A DNA stretch of 64,000 nt from Oscillospiraceae bacterium. GTDB taxonomy: Bacteria; Bacillota; Clostridia; Oscillospirales; Oscillospiraceae. The stretch lies in assembly GCA_910575815.1 (NCBI GenBank), contig CAJTFN010000021.1:1-64000 (forward strand), written 5' to 3'. Numbering within the stretch: position 1 is the first letter of the stretch; every line of letters starts with the position of its first letter. Below the pieces are notes generated by a model, which saw nothing but the letters and a program-made list of their open reading frames with translations, was not told where the DNA came from and ran no database searches. A program made the translations under genes and the position numbers. Positions 36,256 through 45,602 of this stretch are shown piece after piece.

Positions 36256-37710
36256 TCACATCCTCCGGATGATCCGCCTCCGCTTCCAGATGGAGGGGGC
36301 GAAGAGCAGCAACATGGGGAAAATCTCCAGTCGGCCCACCAGCATGTCGAAGGACAGCAGCAGCTTGGACGCCCGGGAGAACTCTGAGAAGTTCCCCATA
36401 GGCCCCACCATCTCCAGGCCCGGGCCAATGTTGTTGATGCAGGCCGTCAGGGCGGTGAAGGTGGTGACGATGTCGAACTGCTCCAGGCTCAGCAGCAGGA
36501 AGGAGACCGTGAAGACAATCAGGTACACCGTGATAAAAAGATGGACGCTGCGGATGTGCTTGTCCGTCAGGGCCTTGCCCTCAAACCGGGTGGTGGTGAC
36601 GGCGTTGGGGTGGAGCATTTTCCGCATGTCCCCCCAGGAGGTCTTGGCCAGAATCACAATCCGGGCCACCTTGATGCCGCCGCCGGTGGACCCGGCGCAG
36701 GCCCCGATGAACATCAGCACCACCAGGATGCCCTTGGAGAAGGTGGGCCAGAGGTTGAAGTCCGCCGTGGCATAGCCGGTGGTGGTGATGATGGAGGCCA
36801 CCTGGAAGAAGGAGTACCGGAGGCTCTGGGCAAAGGACTCATACATGTGGAGAATGTCCACGGCAATGGCTACCACCGCCGTTCCGACAATGGCTGCGTA
36901 GGCCCACAGCTCCTCGGAGCGGAACACGTCTCGGAAGCGGCGAATCAGAAGGAAGTAATACAGATTGAAGTTTACGCCGAAGAGCAGCATGAAAATTCCG
37001 ATGACCACGTCGAAATAGGTGTTGTCATAGGCCCCGACGCTGAGATTCTTATTGCTGAAGCCGCCGGTGCCGGCGGAGCCGAAAGCGTGAATACAGGCGT
37101 CAAACAGGGGCATGCCCCCCAGAAACAGCAGCACAATCTCAACGACGGTCATCACCAGATAGATGCTGTAGAGGATCTTCGCGGTGTCGCTCATGCGGCT
37201 CACCAGCTTCCCCACCGACGGCCCGGGCATCTCCGCCCGGAGAAGGTGCATCCCGTGGCCGTCCGTCATGGGCAGCACCGCCATGACAAACACCAGCACA
37301 CCCATGCCGCCGATCCAGTGGGTGAAGCTCCGCCAGAAGAGAATGCTTTGACTCAGAGGTTCCACCGCGGTTAAAATCGTGGCTCCGGTGGTGGTAAAGC
37401 CGGAGACGGTTTCAAAGAACGCGTCCACAAAATGGGGAATATATCCGGAGAACAGGAAGGGCAGGGCCCCGAAGGCGCTCATCAGCACCCAGGCCAGGGC
37501 CACCACGGCGAAGCCGTCCCGGGCGTACAGCGACATCTGGCCGGGGCGCTTGCGGAAAGGGAGGCCCGCCAGCAGCAGCAGCAGAACCGGCGCCAGGAAG
37601 GGGACCAACGGGTCTCCGTACAGCAGGGCCACCAGGGCGGGCAGCAGCAGCAGCGCCGCCTCCGTCCATAAAATGCGCCCGATGACAAAGCCGATCATTT
37701 GGTAATTCAA
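36256..37710 (-). CDS. trkH: TrkH-family potassium transporter subunit
   Basis: 484 aa. Four pore repeats with filter-like motifs are visible: SGFTTTGAT (near 105), GSAGTGGFS (near 215), TTTGYATA (near 315) and GSTGGGIK (near 340). Length is normal for TrkH. It imports K+ with TrkA gating at the inner face of the membrane. It lies 38 bases after trkA. Confidence 0.95.
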   Translation of the reverse strand: MNYQMIGFVIGRILWTEAALLLLPALVALLYGDPLVPFLAPVLLLLLAGLPFRKRPGQMSLYARDGFAVVALAWVLMSAFGALPFLFSGYIPHFVDAFFETVSGFTTTGATILTAVEPLSQSILFWRSFTHWIGGMGVLVFVMAVLPMTDGHGMHLLRAEMPGPSVGKLVSRMSDTAKILYSIYLVMTVVEIVLLFLGGMPLFDACIHAFGSAGTGGFSNKNLSVGAYDNTYFDVVIGIFMLLFGVNFNLYYFLLIRRFRDVFRSEELWAYAAIVGTAVVAIAVDILHMYESFAQSLRYSFFQVASIITTTGYATADFNLWPTFSKGILVVLMFIGACAGSTGGGIKVARIVILAKTSWGDMRKMLHPNAVTTTRFEGKALTDKHIRSVHLFITVYLIVFTVSFLLLSLEQFDIVTTFTALTACINNIGPGLEMVGPMGNFSEFSRASKLLLSFDMLVGRLEIFPMLLLFAPSIWKRRRIIRRM

Positions 37711-37748
37711 GAGATCGCTCCTTTATATATAGTAGATGGTGGAAAGCA

Positions 37749-39116
37749 TCACTGCAAAATGTCGTGGATATCCTGGAGGGAGGTATCTGTGGTGACGACG
37801 ATCACATCGTCCCCCAGGTTCAGGGAGTCGCTGCCGGAGGGGATGACAATCTTGCCGTTTTGCCGGACGATGCCGGCAAGCAGGATGCCGTTGCGGAGCT
37901 TCAGGTCCTTCAGCGGCACGCCGATGAAGGGCACGTCCGCCGTGACGCCAAATTCCAGGGCCTCCACGGCGCCCTCCACCAGCCGGTGAAGGGTCTTGAT
38001 GTGGGCGCCGGAGGCGCTTTCCATGGCCCGGACGTACTGAACGATGAGCTCGGTGGTGGTGGAGCGGGCGGAGATGACGCTGTCGATCATGCTCTCGTTG
38101 CTTACTAGGTCCACCAGGGACTTCCGGTTGATCTTCGCCACGACCTTGCAGTTGTTTCCCGAGTCCCGGGCGGCGCACATGGCCATGAGAATATTGGCCT
38201 CGTCGATGCCGGTGATGGCGACGAAGGCGTCGGTCTGGTCCACGCCCTCCTCGTGGAGAAGGTCGCTGTCCGTCCCGTCGCCCACGATGACCAGGGCTTT
38301 GGGGAGCTGCTCGCCCAGGCGAATGCAGCGCTGCTCGTCCCGGTCGATGATCTTCACGGACATGCCCATGGTCAAGAGCTCGGAGGCCAGGTAGTAGCAG
38401 ATTTTACTGGCGCCCACGATCATAACGGAGGAGGCCTTTCCCCGGAAGACGCCCAGATGGCGGAAGAACTGGGCCAGTTGGTCGGGGGAGGAGGTGAGGT
38501 AGATCTTGTCCCCGGACCGGAGGACGAAATCGCCGGAGGGAATGATAATCTCCCCCTTCCGGGCCACGGCGCAGATCAGCACCCGGACCCGGATGTTCCG
38601 GTACAGGTCCGCCAGCTGGAGCCCGTCCAGTGCCGAGTCGGCGGGAAGGCGGTATTCCACCAGCTCCAGGCGGCCCTTGGAGAAGGATTCCACCTTCATG
38701 GCGGCGGGGAAGCGGAGCACACGGGCAATCTCCCGGGCGGCGGCCCGCTCGGGATTGATGGTCATGGAGAGGCCCAGCTCGTCCCGCATGAAGCGGAGCT
38801 GCCGTTCATACTCCGGGTTGCGGATGCGGGCAATGGTATGCCGGGCGCCCAGCTTTTTGGCGACGAGGCAGGAGAGAATGTTCAGCTCGTCGCTGGAGGT
38901 GGTGGCAATCAGCAGGTCCGCCCGTTCCACCTCCGCCTCCTTCTGCACGCTGGAGACGGCCCCGTTGCCGCAGACGCCCATCACGTCGTATACATTGATA
39001 ATGTTGTCGATCAGCCGGGGGTCCTGGTCTACCACGGTGACATTGTGTCCGTCGGCGGAGAGCTGCTGGGTCAGGGCGGAGCCCACTTTCCCCGCGCCTA
39101 CGATGATAATATTCAT
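37749..39116 (-). CDS. trkA: TrkA, NAD-binding gating subunit
   Basis: 455 aa, two tandem RCK units. The first has a good Rossmann motif (IVGAGKVGSAL); the second is degenerate (IVGASKICYYLA), so it may not bind dinucleotide. Each is followed by a TrkA-C domain. AGGAGGC precedes the ATG. A minus-strand TATAAT lies at 39273-39268 upstream, with a poor -35. The gene diverges from acpP. Confidence 0.93.
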   Translation of the reverse strand: MNIIIVGAGKVGSALTQQLSADGHNVTVVDQDPRLIDNIINVYDVMGVCGNGAVSSVQKEAEVERADLLIATTSSDELNILSCLVAKKLGARHTIARIRNPEYERQLRFMRDELGLSMTINPERAAAREIARVLRFPAAMKVESFSKGRLELVEYRLPADSALDGLQLADLYRNIRVRVLICAVARKGEIIIPSGDFVLRSGDKIYLTSSPDQLAQFFRHLGVFRGKASSVMIVGASKICYYLASELLTMGMSVKIIDRDEQRCIRLGEQLPKALVIVGDGTDSDLLHEEGVDQTDAFVAITGIDEANILMAMCAARDSGNNCKVVAKINRKSLVDLVSNESMIDSVISARSTTTELIVQYVRAMESASGAHIKTLHRLVEGAVEALEFGVTADVPFIGVPLKDLKLRNGILLAGIVRQNGKIVIPSGSDSLNLGDDVIVVTTDTSLQDIHDILQ

Positions 39117-39319
39117 GGATGCCTCCTAAAGACAGGCCGGGGCGGAGGCCCCGGAAAAATCTGGGCCGGCGGCGGTCCGCCGGACGGGCTTGCCGCCTGC
39201 GGGGCCCTGTAAGCCGGCAGGGGCAAGAGCCCTCTGGCCCATTGGCCCCACCCAGGATGACAACCCGATTATATAGGATTTCCATAAAAAAAGAAATACC
39301 CAATCCAAGAAAATTTTGC

Positions 39320-39392
39320 TTGACAAGCCTGGGCTCCCTGTGTAAAATAAGTTCAATTATTTTAATTAAATAATTTTAGTTAAAATAATTGA
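39320..39392 (+). promoter_or_regulatory. acpP promoter and fatty-acid operator
   Basis: TTGACA (39320-39325), 17-bp spacer, TAAAAT (39343-39348). The start region is covered by a perfect 13-bp inverted repeat, TCAATTATTTTAA (39353-39365) and TTAAAATAATTGA (39380-39392). Its position is ideal for repression of the fatty-acid cluster; the MarR protein encoded at 50264-50719 is the obvious candidate. Confidence 0.8.
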
Positions 39393-39420
39393 TAATTCGA
39401 CAAACAAGGAGAATCTCAAA

Positions 39421-39651
39421 ATGGAATTCGAGAAAGTGCGCGATATCATTGTGGAGACCCTGGGCTGCGAGGCGGAGCAGGTGACGCTGGAGGCGTCCTT
39501 GTCCGACGATCTGGGCGCCGACTCCCTGGCCGCCGTGGAGCTGGTCATGGCTCTGGAGGAGGCCACCGGCATCACCATTGACGACGCCGACGTGGCGAAC
39601 CTGAAGACCGTGGGCGACATTGTGAAGTACCTGGAGGACCACAAGGCCTGA
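39421..39651 (+). CDS. acpP: Acyl carrier protein
   Basis: 76 aa, acidic, with the phosphopantetheine site DSL (Ser35) in [11 protein letters not shown]. Carries the growing acyl chain between Fab enzymes. AAGGAG precedes the ATG. First gene of the cluster but separated from accB by 376 bases, so it may be made in excess from its own transcript. Confidence 0.96.
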   Translation: MEFEKVRDIIVETLGCEAEQVTLEASLSDDLGADSLAAVELVMALEEATGITIDDADVANLKTVGDIVKYLEDHKA

Positions 39652-40027
39652 GGCCGGTTACATGCTCCAAAAAGCGCACCCCGCCGCCCGGGGGGCTTAG
39701 GCTCCCCGGCGGGTAGTCCCCCCGCGGAACAGTAGGATATTTTCCGCGGACGCCGGAAAGGACGACCACTTCCCCGCGCCTGATGCCAAAGGCGTTTCCC
39801 CGGCGGATTTGAGAACCTGTATTCAAAACGGTTGAATACCGGACGGCTTTTTCCCTGTCGTGCCGCGCCGCTTTTCCGGACGATCTGCCGGGATGGTCGC
39901 GGAAAAGTTTTTTGTCTGGCGGGAAAACCCTCATTCGCCCGGCTTTCCCCGGTTGGGAATACAGGTTTTAAGAATGGTCATAGGTCCTGGGATAATCCAT
40001 GGATCAGGGCCTGGAAAGGAATACACA
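39652..40027. other. Gap between acpP and accB
   Basis: No gene supported. A GC-rich inverted repeat near 39678-39714 (CCCGCCG ... CGGCGGG) could act as a partial terminator after acpP. No clear promoter for accB is visible. Confidence 0.5.
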
Positions 40028-40450
40028 ATGACCAATCAGGAAATTTATGAGTTGATGGCCCACTTTGGCAGAAGCGGCCTGCAAGGGCTGAAGCTGTCTC
40101 AGGGGGATTTTTCCATAGAGCTGCAAAAAGCCGTCTCCGCGCCGGCGGCGGTTCCGGCGGCACCGGCCGTCCCAGCCCCTCCCGCCGCCCCGGAGGCGGC
40201 CCGGAAAGAGGGCCCCGCCATCACCGCTCCGCTGGTGGGCACCTTCTACGCGGCCCCAGCGCCGGAGCAGCCGCCCTTTGTCGCCCCGGGAGACCGGGTG
40301 GAAAAGGGACAGACGGTTTGCCTTCTGGAAGCGATGAAGACCATGATCGAGGTGCCCGCCCCCTGTGCCTGCGTGATTGACGAGGTGCTGAAAGCCAACG
40401 GCGAGTTGGCGGCCTTCGGCGAGGCGCTGATGCGCTATACGCCATGCTGA
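40028..40450 (+). CDS. accB: Biotin carboxyl carrier protein of acetyl-CoA carboxylase
   Basis: 140 aa. A short helical N-terminus and a Pro/Ala-rich linker (about 37-58) lead into the biotinyl domain with EAMKTM; Lys104 is the biotinylated residue. ATG at 40028 follows GGAAAGG. Overlaps accC by seven bases. Carries CO2 from AccC to AccAD in malonyl-CoA synthesis. Confidence 0.94.
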   Translation: MTNQEIYELMAHFGRSGLQGLKLSQGDFSIELQKAVSAPAAVPAAPAVPAPPAAPEAARKEGPAITAPLVGTFYAAPAPEQPPFVAPGDRVEKGQTVCLLEAMKTMIEVPAPCACVIDEVLKANGELAAFGEALMRYTPC

Positions 40451-41829
40451 GGCGGGTTCTGATCGCCAACCGGGGGGAGATTGCCCTGCGGGTGTTTCGG
40501 GCCTGCCGGGAGCTGGGCATTGAGACGGTGGCCGCCTATTCCGAGGCGGATGCCGAGGCGCTGCATGTCCAGTTGGCCACAGAAGCGGTGTGCATCGGCC
40601 CCGCCAAGGCGGCGGAGAGCTATTTGAATCAGAACGCCCTGCTGACGGTGGCCCAGGCCTCCGGCTGCGACGGCGTCCACCCCGGCTATGGTTTCCTGTC
40701 CGAAAACGCGGACTTTTCCGATGCCTGCGCCGCCGCCGGACTGAGCTTCGTGGGTCCCTCCGGGGACGCCATCCGGAAAGCGGGTGCCAAATCCGCCGCT
40801 CGGAGCCTGATGCGGGCGGCGGGGGTCCCGGTGACCCCCGGGTCCGACGGGCCCGTGTCCTCCCCGGAGGAGGCCCTGGCGGCGGCGGAGACCGTGGGAT
40901 ACCCGGTGCTGCTGAAGGCCTCCGCCGGAGGCGGGGGCAGAGGCATTCGCCGCTGTGACGGCCCGGAGACCCTTCCCGCCGCCTATGCCGAGGCCCGGGC
41001 GGAGGCTGCCGCCTGCTTTGGAAACGACGAGATGTATCTGGAAAAGCTGGTGCTGAATCCCCGGCACGTGGAGGTCCAGATTCTGGCGGACCGCCATGGG
41101 CATGCCATCCACCTGGGAGACCGGGACTGCTCCGTCCAGCGGCGGAACCAGAAGCTGATCGAGGAAGCTCCCGCCCCGGGCCTCAGCCCGGAGCTCCGGG
41201 AGGCCATGGGCCAGGCCGCCGTTCGGGCGGCGGAGGCCGTGGGCTACGAGGGCGCCGGTACCGTGGAGTTCCTGGTGGACGGGGAGAATTTCTACTTCAT
41301 GGAGATGAACACCCGTATTCAAGTGGAGCATGGCGTCACGGAGCTGGTCACTGGGATAGACCTGGTGCGCCAGCAGCTGCGGATTGCCTCAGGCTTGCCT
41401 TTGGACGTCCGGCAGGAGGACGTTTCCATGCGGGGATGTGCCCTGGAGTGCCGGATCAACGCCGAGAACCCGGAGGCGGACTTCCGTCCCTGCCCCGGCA
41501 AGGTGGAGTTCCTCCACTTCCCCGGCGGCGCGGGGGTGCGGGTGGACTCCTGCCTGTACAACGGCTGTACGATGTCCCCGTACTATGATTCCCTGGCGGC
41601 GAAAATCCTGGCCCACGGGTCCACACGTCTGGAGGCCATCCGAAAAATGCGCCGCTGTCTGGAGGAGTTCGCTCTGGAGGGATTTCCCACCAACGCGGAG
41701 CTGTCCTATGAGATTCTGTTCCACCCGGTCTTCGTTCGCGGGCGCTGCACCACGGGCTTTCTGGACCAGCATCTGCCGGAGCTGCTGGACTTCAACCGCC
41801 GGGTGGGGGAGAGAGAGGCTGAGACATGA
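40444..41829 (+). CDS. accC: Biotin carboxylase
   Basis: 461 aa, an ATP-grasp enzyme with the Gly-rich loop KASAGGGGRGI and the catalytic loop MEMNTRIQVEH. After that His most family members have Pro-Val-Thr-Glu; here it is Gly-Val-Thr-Glu. Length is normal. Carboxylates biotin on AccB with ATP and bicarbonate. Four-base overlap with accD. Confidence 0.94.
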   Translation: MLRRVLIANRGEIALRVFRACRELGIETVAAYSEADAEALHVQLATEAVCIGPAKAAESYLNQNALLTVAQASGCDGVHPGYGFLSENADFSDACAAAGLSFVGPSGDAIRKAGAKSAARSLMRAAGVPVTPGSDGPVSSPEEALAAAETVGYPVLLKASAGGGGRGIRRCDGPETLPAAYAEARAEAAACFGNDEMYLEKLVLNPRHVEVQILADRHGHAIHLGDRDCSVQRRNQKLIEEAPAPGLSPELREAMGQAAVRAAEAVGYEGAGTVEFLVDGENFYFMEMNTRIQVEHGVTELVTGIDLVRQQLRIASGLPLDVRQEDVSMRGCALECRINAENPEADFRPCPGKVEFLHFPGGAGVRVDSCLYNGCTMSPYYDSLAAKILAHGSTRLEAIRKMRRCLEEFALEGFPTNAELSYEILFHPVFVRGRCTTGFLDQHLPELLDFNRRVGEREAET

Positions 41830-42680
41830 ATACCATTTTTGCCAAACGCCGGGCCCGGCTGCTGGCCATGAAGGCCATCCGGGACAACTATATCCCCGGC
41901 GACCAGCTGGTAGCCTGTCCCGGCTGTGGCCGGGAGAGCCAGCGGAAGGACGTGTCGGAGGGACTCTCCGTCTGTCCTCTCTGCGGCTATCATTTCCCCA
42001 TTGGGGCCTACTACCGCCTCAGTACCATTCTGGACCCCGGCAGCTTCCGGGAGCTAAACCCCAAACTTCCGGCGGGGGACCCGCTGTCCTTCCCTGGCTA
42101 CCGGGAGAAGCAGAGGGCCGCCCAGCGGAAGACGGGCCTCAACGAGGCCGCCGTCACCGCCACCGGGACCATCAGCGGACGGAGATGCGTGGTGGGCGTG
42201 CTGGACAGCCGCTTTTTCATGGGCAGCATGAGCGCGGCGGTGGGGGAGAAGATCACCCTGGCCATTGAGTTTGCCACGAAGAGCAAGCTGCCACTGATCC
42301 TCTTTTCCGCCAGCGGCGGAGCCCGGATGCAGGAGGGAATTCTGTCCCTGATGCAGATGGCGAAGACCAGTGCCGCCCTGGCCCGGTTTTCGGAGCGGGG
42401 GCTGTTGTACATCTCCGTTTTGACGGACCCCACCACCGGCGGCGTTACCGCCAGTTTCGCTTCCCTGGGGGACGTCATCCTGGCGGAACCGGGAGCCCTC
42501 ATCGGCTTTGCCGGGCCCCGGGTGATTCAGCAGACCATCGGCGAGACGTTGCCGGAGGGTTTTCAGCGGGCGGAGTACCAGGAGGAGCACGGCTTTGTGG
42601 ACGCCGTGGTTCCCCGGCGGGAACTTCGGGACGTTCTGTCCCAGCTCCTGCGGCTCCACGAGAAGGGAGGCCGCGGATGA
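41826..42680 (+). CDS. accD: Acetyl-CoA carboxylase, carboxyltransferase beta subunit
   Basis: 284 aa. N-terminal zinc ribbon CPGCGRE ... CPLCGYHF (about 38-60), then the crotonase-like transferase domain with SASGGARMQEG and GFAGPRVIQQT. Works with AccA to move CO2 from biotin to acetyl-CoA. Four-base overlap with accA. Confidence 0.95.
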   Translation: MNTIFAKRRARLLAMKAIRDNYIPGDQLVACPGCGRESQRKDVSEGLSVCPLCGYHFPIGAYYRLSTILDPGSFRELNPKLPAGDPLSFPGYREKQRAAQRKTGLNEAAVTATGTISGRRCVVGVLDSRFFMGSMSAAVGEKITLAIEFATKSKLPLILFSASGGARMQEGILSLMQMAKTSAALARFSERGLLYISVLTDPTTGGVTASFASLGDVILAEPGALIGFAGPRVIQQTIGETLPEGFQRAEYQEEHGFVDAVVPRRELRDVLSQLLRLHEKGGRG

Positions 42681-43492
42681 GCAAGCATACCGCCGCGGAG
42701 CGGGTGGCCCTGGCCCGGCACCCCCAGCGGCCCAATATTACCGATTACATCGACGCGCTCTTTACAGACTTTTTTGAGCAGAAGGGGGACCGCCTCTGCC
42801 GGGAGGACCCGGCCATTCTGGGGGGTGTGGCCCTCTACCATGGCCGGCCGGTTACGGTCATCGGCACCCGGAAGGGCAAGACGGCGGAGGAGAGCATCCG
42901 CTGTAATTTTGGCATGCCGGGACCCGAGGGCTATCGGAAGGCCCTGCGCCTGATGAAACAGGCGGAAAAATTCCGTCGCCCGGTGTTCACCTTCATTGAC
43001 ACCTCCGGGGCCTACCCTGGCCTGGAGGCCGAGGCCCGGGGTCAGGGAGAGGCCATTGCCCGGAATTTGATGGAGATGAGCCGCCTCACCGTCCCGGTGA
43101 TCGCCCTGATTACCGGTGAGGGGAACAGCGGCGGAGCTCTGGCCCTGGGGGTGGCGGACCGGGTGCTGATGCTGGAAAACGCCGTCTACGCCATTTTGTC
43201 CCCGGAGGGCTTTGCCTCCATTCTCTGGCGGGACGCCGGGCGGCACGAGGAGGCCTGCGGCCTGATGAAGCTCACCGCCCCAGAGCTCTTGTCCCTGGGA
43301 GTGATTGACGACATTGTCCCGGAGCCGGAGGAGGGAGCCCATGTGTCTCCCGCCGGGGTCTTCCGGGAGGTGGACCGGGCCCTCAGCCGCCACCTGGCCG
43401 CTCTTTTAAAGGAGAGCGGCTCCAATCTGGCGGCGGGCCGGTACCAGAAATTCAGAAAAATGGGGGTTCCCCAGGCCTCGCCGGAAAAGTGA
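42677..43492 (+). CDS. accA: Acetyl-CoA carboxylase, carboxyltransferase alpha subunit
   Basis: 271 aa, crotonase-like fold with the oxyanion-hole segments FIDTSGAYPGLEAE and TGEGNSGGALAL. Shorter than the E. coli protein at the N-terminus, as in other Firmicutes. Last of four overlapping acc genes; fabH follows after 43 bases with its own ribosome site. Confidence 0.95.
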   Translation: MSKHTAAERVALARHPQRPNITDYIDALFTDFFEQKGDRLCREDPAILGGVALYHGRPVTVIGTRKGKTAEESIRCNFGMPGPEGYRKALRLMKQAEKFRRPVFTFIDTSGAYPGLEAEARGQGEAIARNLMEMSRLTVPVIALITGEGNSGGALALGVADRVLMLENAVYAILSPEGFASILWRDAGRHEEACGLMKLTAPELLSLGVIDDIVPEPEEGAHVSPAGVFREVDRALSRHLAALLKESGSNLAAGRYQKFRKMGVPQASPEK

Positions 43493-43535
43493 CGGACCCG
43501 ATATCGGACGAGGGCTGGATAACCAAGGAGGAACC

Positions 43536-44486
43536 ATGAACGGAATCAAAATTCGGGGCGCGGGCCGGAGCGTGCCCAGCAACGTTGTCTCAAACCGGGA
43601 TCTGGAGCGGAAAATCGACACCAGCGACGAGTGGATCACCAGCCGTACCGGCATCCGGAACCGCCACCACTGCTCCGGCCAGGAGACCTTCTCCGCCATC
43701 ACCGCCGCCGCTGCCCGGGAGGCCCTGGCTGCCGCGGGCGTCAGGCCGGAGGAGATCGGCGCCTGCATCGTGGCCACCGTGACGGCGGATACCCTGGTCC
43801 CCTCGGCGGCCTGCGTCCTTCAGCGGGCGCTGGGCCTGCCGGAGGACATTCCCTGCTTTGACCTGAACGCTGCCTGCACGGGCTTTCTCTTCGCCCTGCA
43901 CACCATGGAGTGTCTGCTCAACGCCTCCCCCCGGAAGTTCGGGCTGGTGGTGGGGGCGGAAAACCTGAGCCGCTGCATCAACTGGGAGGACCGGGGGACC
44001 TGCATCCTCTTCGGCGACGGCGCGGGAGCCGCCGTGGTGGAGTGCCGGGAGGGCTGGCCCTCCATCTCCGCCGTAATGGGCTGCCATGGAAACGACGAGC
44101 TCCTCCGCCTCCCCGGCGCGGAGATGGAAGAGCACAGTTACATTACCATGGAAGGCACCCGGGTCTTTAAATTCGCCGTGGAGGCGGTGCCCTGGTGCGT
44201 GGGGCAGGTGCTGGAACGGACCGGCCGGAAGGTGGAGGACGTGGATTTTTTTGTCTTCCATCAGGCCAACGCCCGGATCATTGATCTGGTGGTCCGGAAG
44301 TACCACATTCCCCCGGAAAAATACTATAAAAACATCGCCGAGTATGGCAACACCTCCGCCGCCAGCATTCCCCTTGTGCTGGGGGAGCTGTGGGAACAGG
44401 GCAAAGTAGGCCCCGGCAGCCGGATTCTGACCGTGGGCTTCGGCGGGGGACTGACCTGGGGCGGAGCGATGATTGAGTTTGTTTGA
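43536..44486 (+). CDS. fabH: Beta-ketoacyl-ACP synthase III
   Basis: 316 aa. The catalytic triad is present: Cys114 (NAACTGF), His242 (FHQANARI) and Asn272 (YGNTSAAS). Starts fatty-acid synthesis by joining acetyl-CoA (or a branched primer) to malonyl-ACP. AAGGAGG precedes the ATG. Confidence 0.95.
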   Translation: MNGIKIRGAGRSVPSNVVSNRDLERKIDTSDEWITSRTGIRNRHHCSGQETFSAITAAAAREALAAAGVRPEEIGACIVATVTADTLVPSAACVLQRALGLPEDIPCFDLNAACTGFLFALHTMECLLNASPRKFGLVVGAENLSRCINWEDRGTCILFGDGAGAAVVECREGWPSISAVMGCHGNDELLRLPGAEMEEHSYITMEGTRVFKFAVEAVPWCVGQVLERTGRKVEDVDFFVFHQANARIIDLVVRKYHIPPEKYYKNIAEYGNTSAASIPLVLGELWEQGKVGPGSRILTVGFGGGLTWGGAMIEFV

Positions 44487-44654
44487 GACAGGAGATCAAG
44501 ATTGTTTGAACGCGGAGGGTTGGGTGCAGCCCTTTTGGCGAAATATCGGGGACCTTCTGAAGGACGCGGGAGAGCCATTTGGAATTTACAAATGGCTGGG
44601 GAGGCTTTTCCCGGGAAAAACCTCCGATCTCCTCACTCCGATCGGAGAGAAAGC

Positions 44655-45602
44655 GTGGTTGTTTTGAAAAAGTTAAATGAAATCCTGGGGACCGAGTTTC
44701 CCATTATTCAAGGCGGCATGGCCAACATTGCTACCGGCGAGTTTGCCGCCGCCTGCTCGAACGCCGGGGCCTTGGGCATGATCGCCACAGGCGCCTGGGA
44801 CGCGGACCGGGTCCGGCAGGAGATCCGCCGGGCCAGGGAGCTGACGGAGAAGCCCTTTGGCGTAAACCTGATGCTGATGAGCCCCTGTGCCGACGACATT
44901 GCCCAGGTCATCCTGGAAGAGAGGGTGCAGGTGGTGACCACTGGCGCGGGGAATCCTGGGAAGTACGTTCCCGCCTGGAAGGAGGCCGGAATTAAAGTGA
45001 TTCCCGTGGTGGCGGCGGCGGTGCTGGCGAAACGGCTGACCCGCTACAATGTGGACGCGTTCATCGCCGAGGGCACGGAGTCCGGCGGCCATGTGGGGGA
45101 GATGACCACCATGGCCCTGGTGCCCCAGGTCATCGACGCGGTGGACGTGCCTGTCATTGCCGCCGGAGGTATCGCCGGGGGACGGCAGATGGCGGCGGCG
45201 CTGGCCTTGGGGGCCTGCGGCGTCCAGGTGGGCACCTGCTTGCTGGCAAGCCAGGAGTGCCCCGTTCATGAGAACTACAAGCAGGCCGTTTTGAAAGCAA
45301 AGGACAGCGACACCACCGTCACGGGCCGCTCCATCGGCGGGCCGGTGCGGGTTTTGAAGAACAAGATGGCCCGGGAATACCTGGCGCTGGAGAAGCGGAA
45401 CGCCACGCTGGAGGAATTGGAGACCGTCACTATGGGCGGCCTTCGCCGGGCCGTGCTGGAGGGCGATGTGGAGCGCGGCAGTGTCATGATGGGCCAGGTG
45501 GCGGGCATGCTCCGGGAGATCCGGCCTGTCCGGCAGATTTTTGAGGAGCTGTACAACGGCGGAAAGGCCGTCTTGGAACAGGTGGAGCAGGAATGGCGGT
45601 GA
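44655..45602 (+). CDS. fabK: Enoyl-ACP reductase II (flavin)
   Basis: 315 aa TIM-barrel flavoprotein of the 2-nitropropane dioxygenase group: IIQGGMANIATGEFAAACSNAG, GTESGGHVGEM and AAGGIAGGRQMAAALALGA. In this cluster position it is FabK, reducing the enoyl double bond. GTG at 44655 has GGAGAG five bases upstream; TTG at 44664 is the alternative. It is preceded by 168 bases that share short motifs with the fabF leader. Confidence 0.9.
   Translation: MVVLKKLNEILGTEFPIIQGGMANIATGEFAAACSNAGALGMIATGAWDADRVRQEIRRARELTEKPFGVNLMLMSPCADDIAQVILEERVQVVTTGAGNPGKYVPAWKEAGIKVIPVVAAAVLAKRLTRYNVDAFIAEGTESGGHVGEMTTMALVPQVIDAVDVPVIAAGGIAGGRQMAAALALGACGVQVGTCLLASQECPVHENYKQAVLKAKDSDTTVTGRSIGGPVRVLKNKMAREYLALEKRNATLEELETVTMGGLRRAVLEGDVERGSVMMGQVAGMLREIRPVRQIFEELYNGGKAVLEQVEQEWR

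Noticed and set aside
39832..40050. Small gene between acpP and accB
   Set aside because: No ribosome site and no family; it overlaps the accB start in another frame.
44487..44654. T-box or other riboswitch before fabK
   Set aside because: A TGGGTGCAGCCC-like word caught the eye, but no T-box consensus, specifier stem or terminator could be traced.
44473..44667. 64-aa gene before fabK
   Set aside because: Overlaps the fabH end, has no ribosome site and is not like a known protein.
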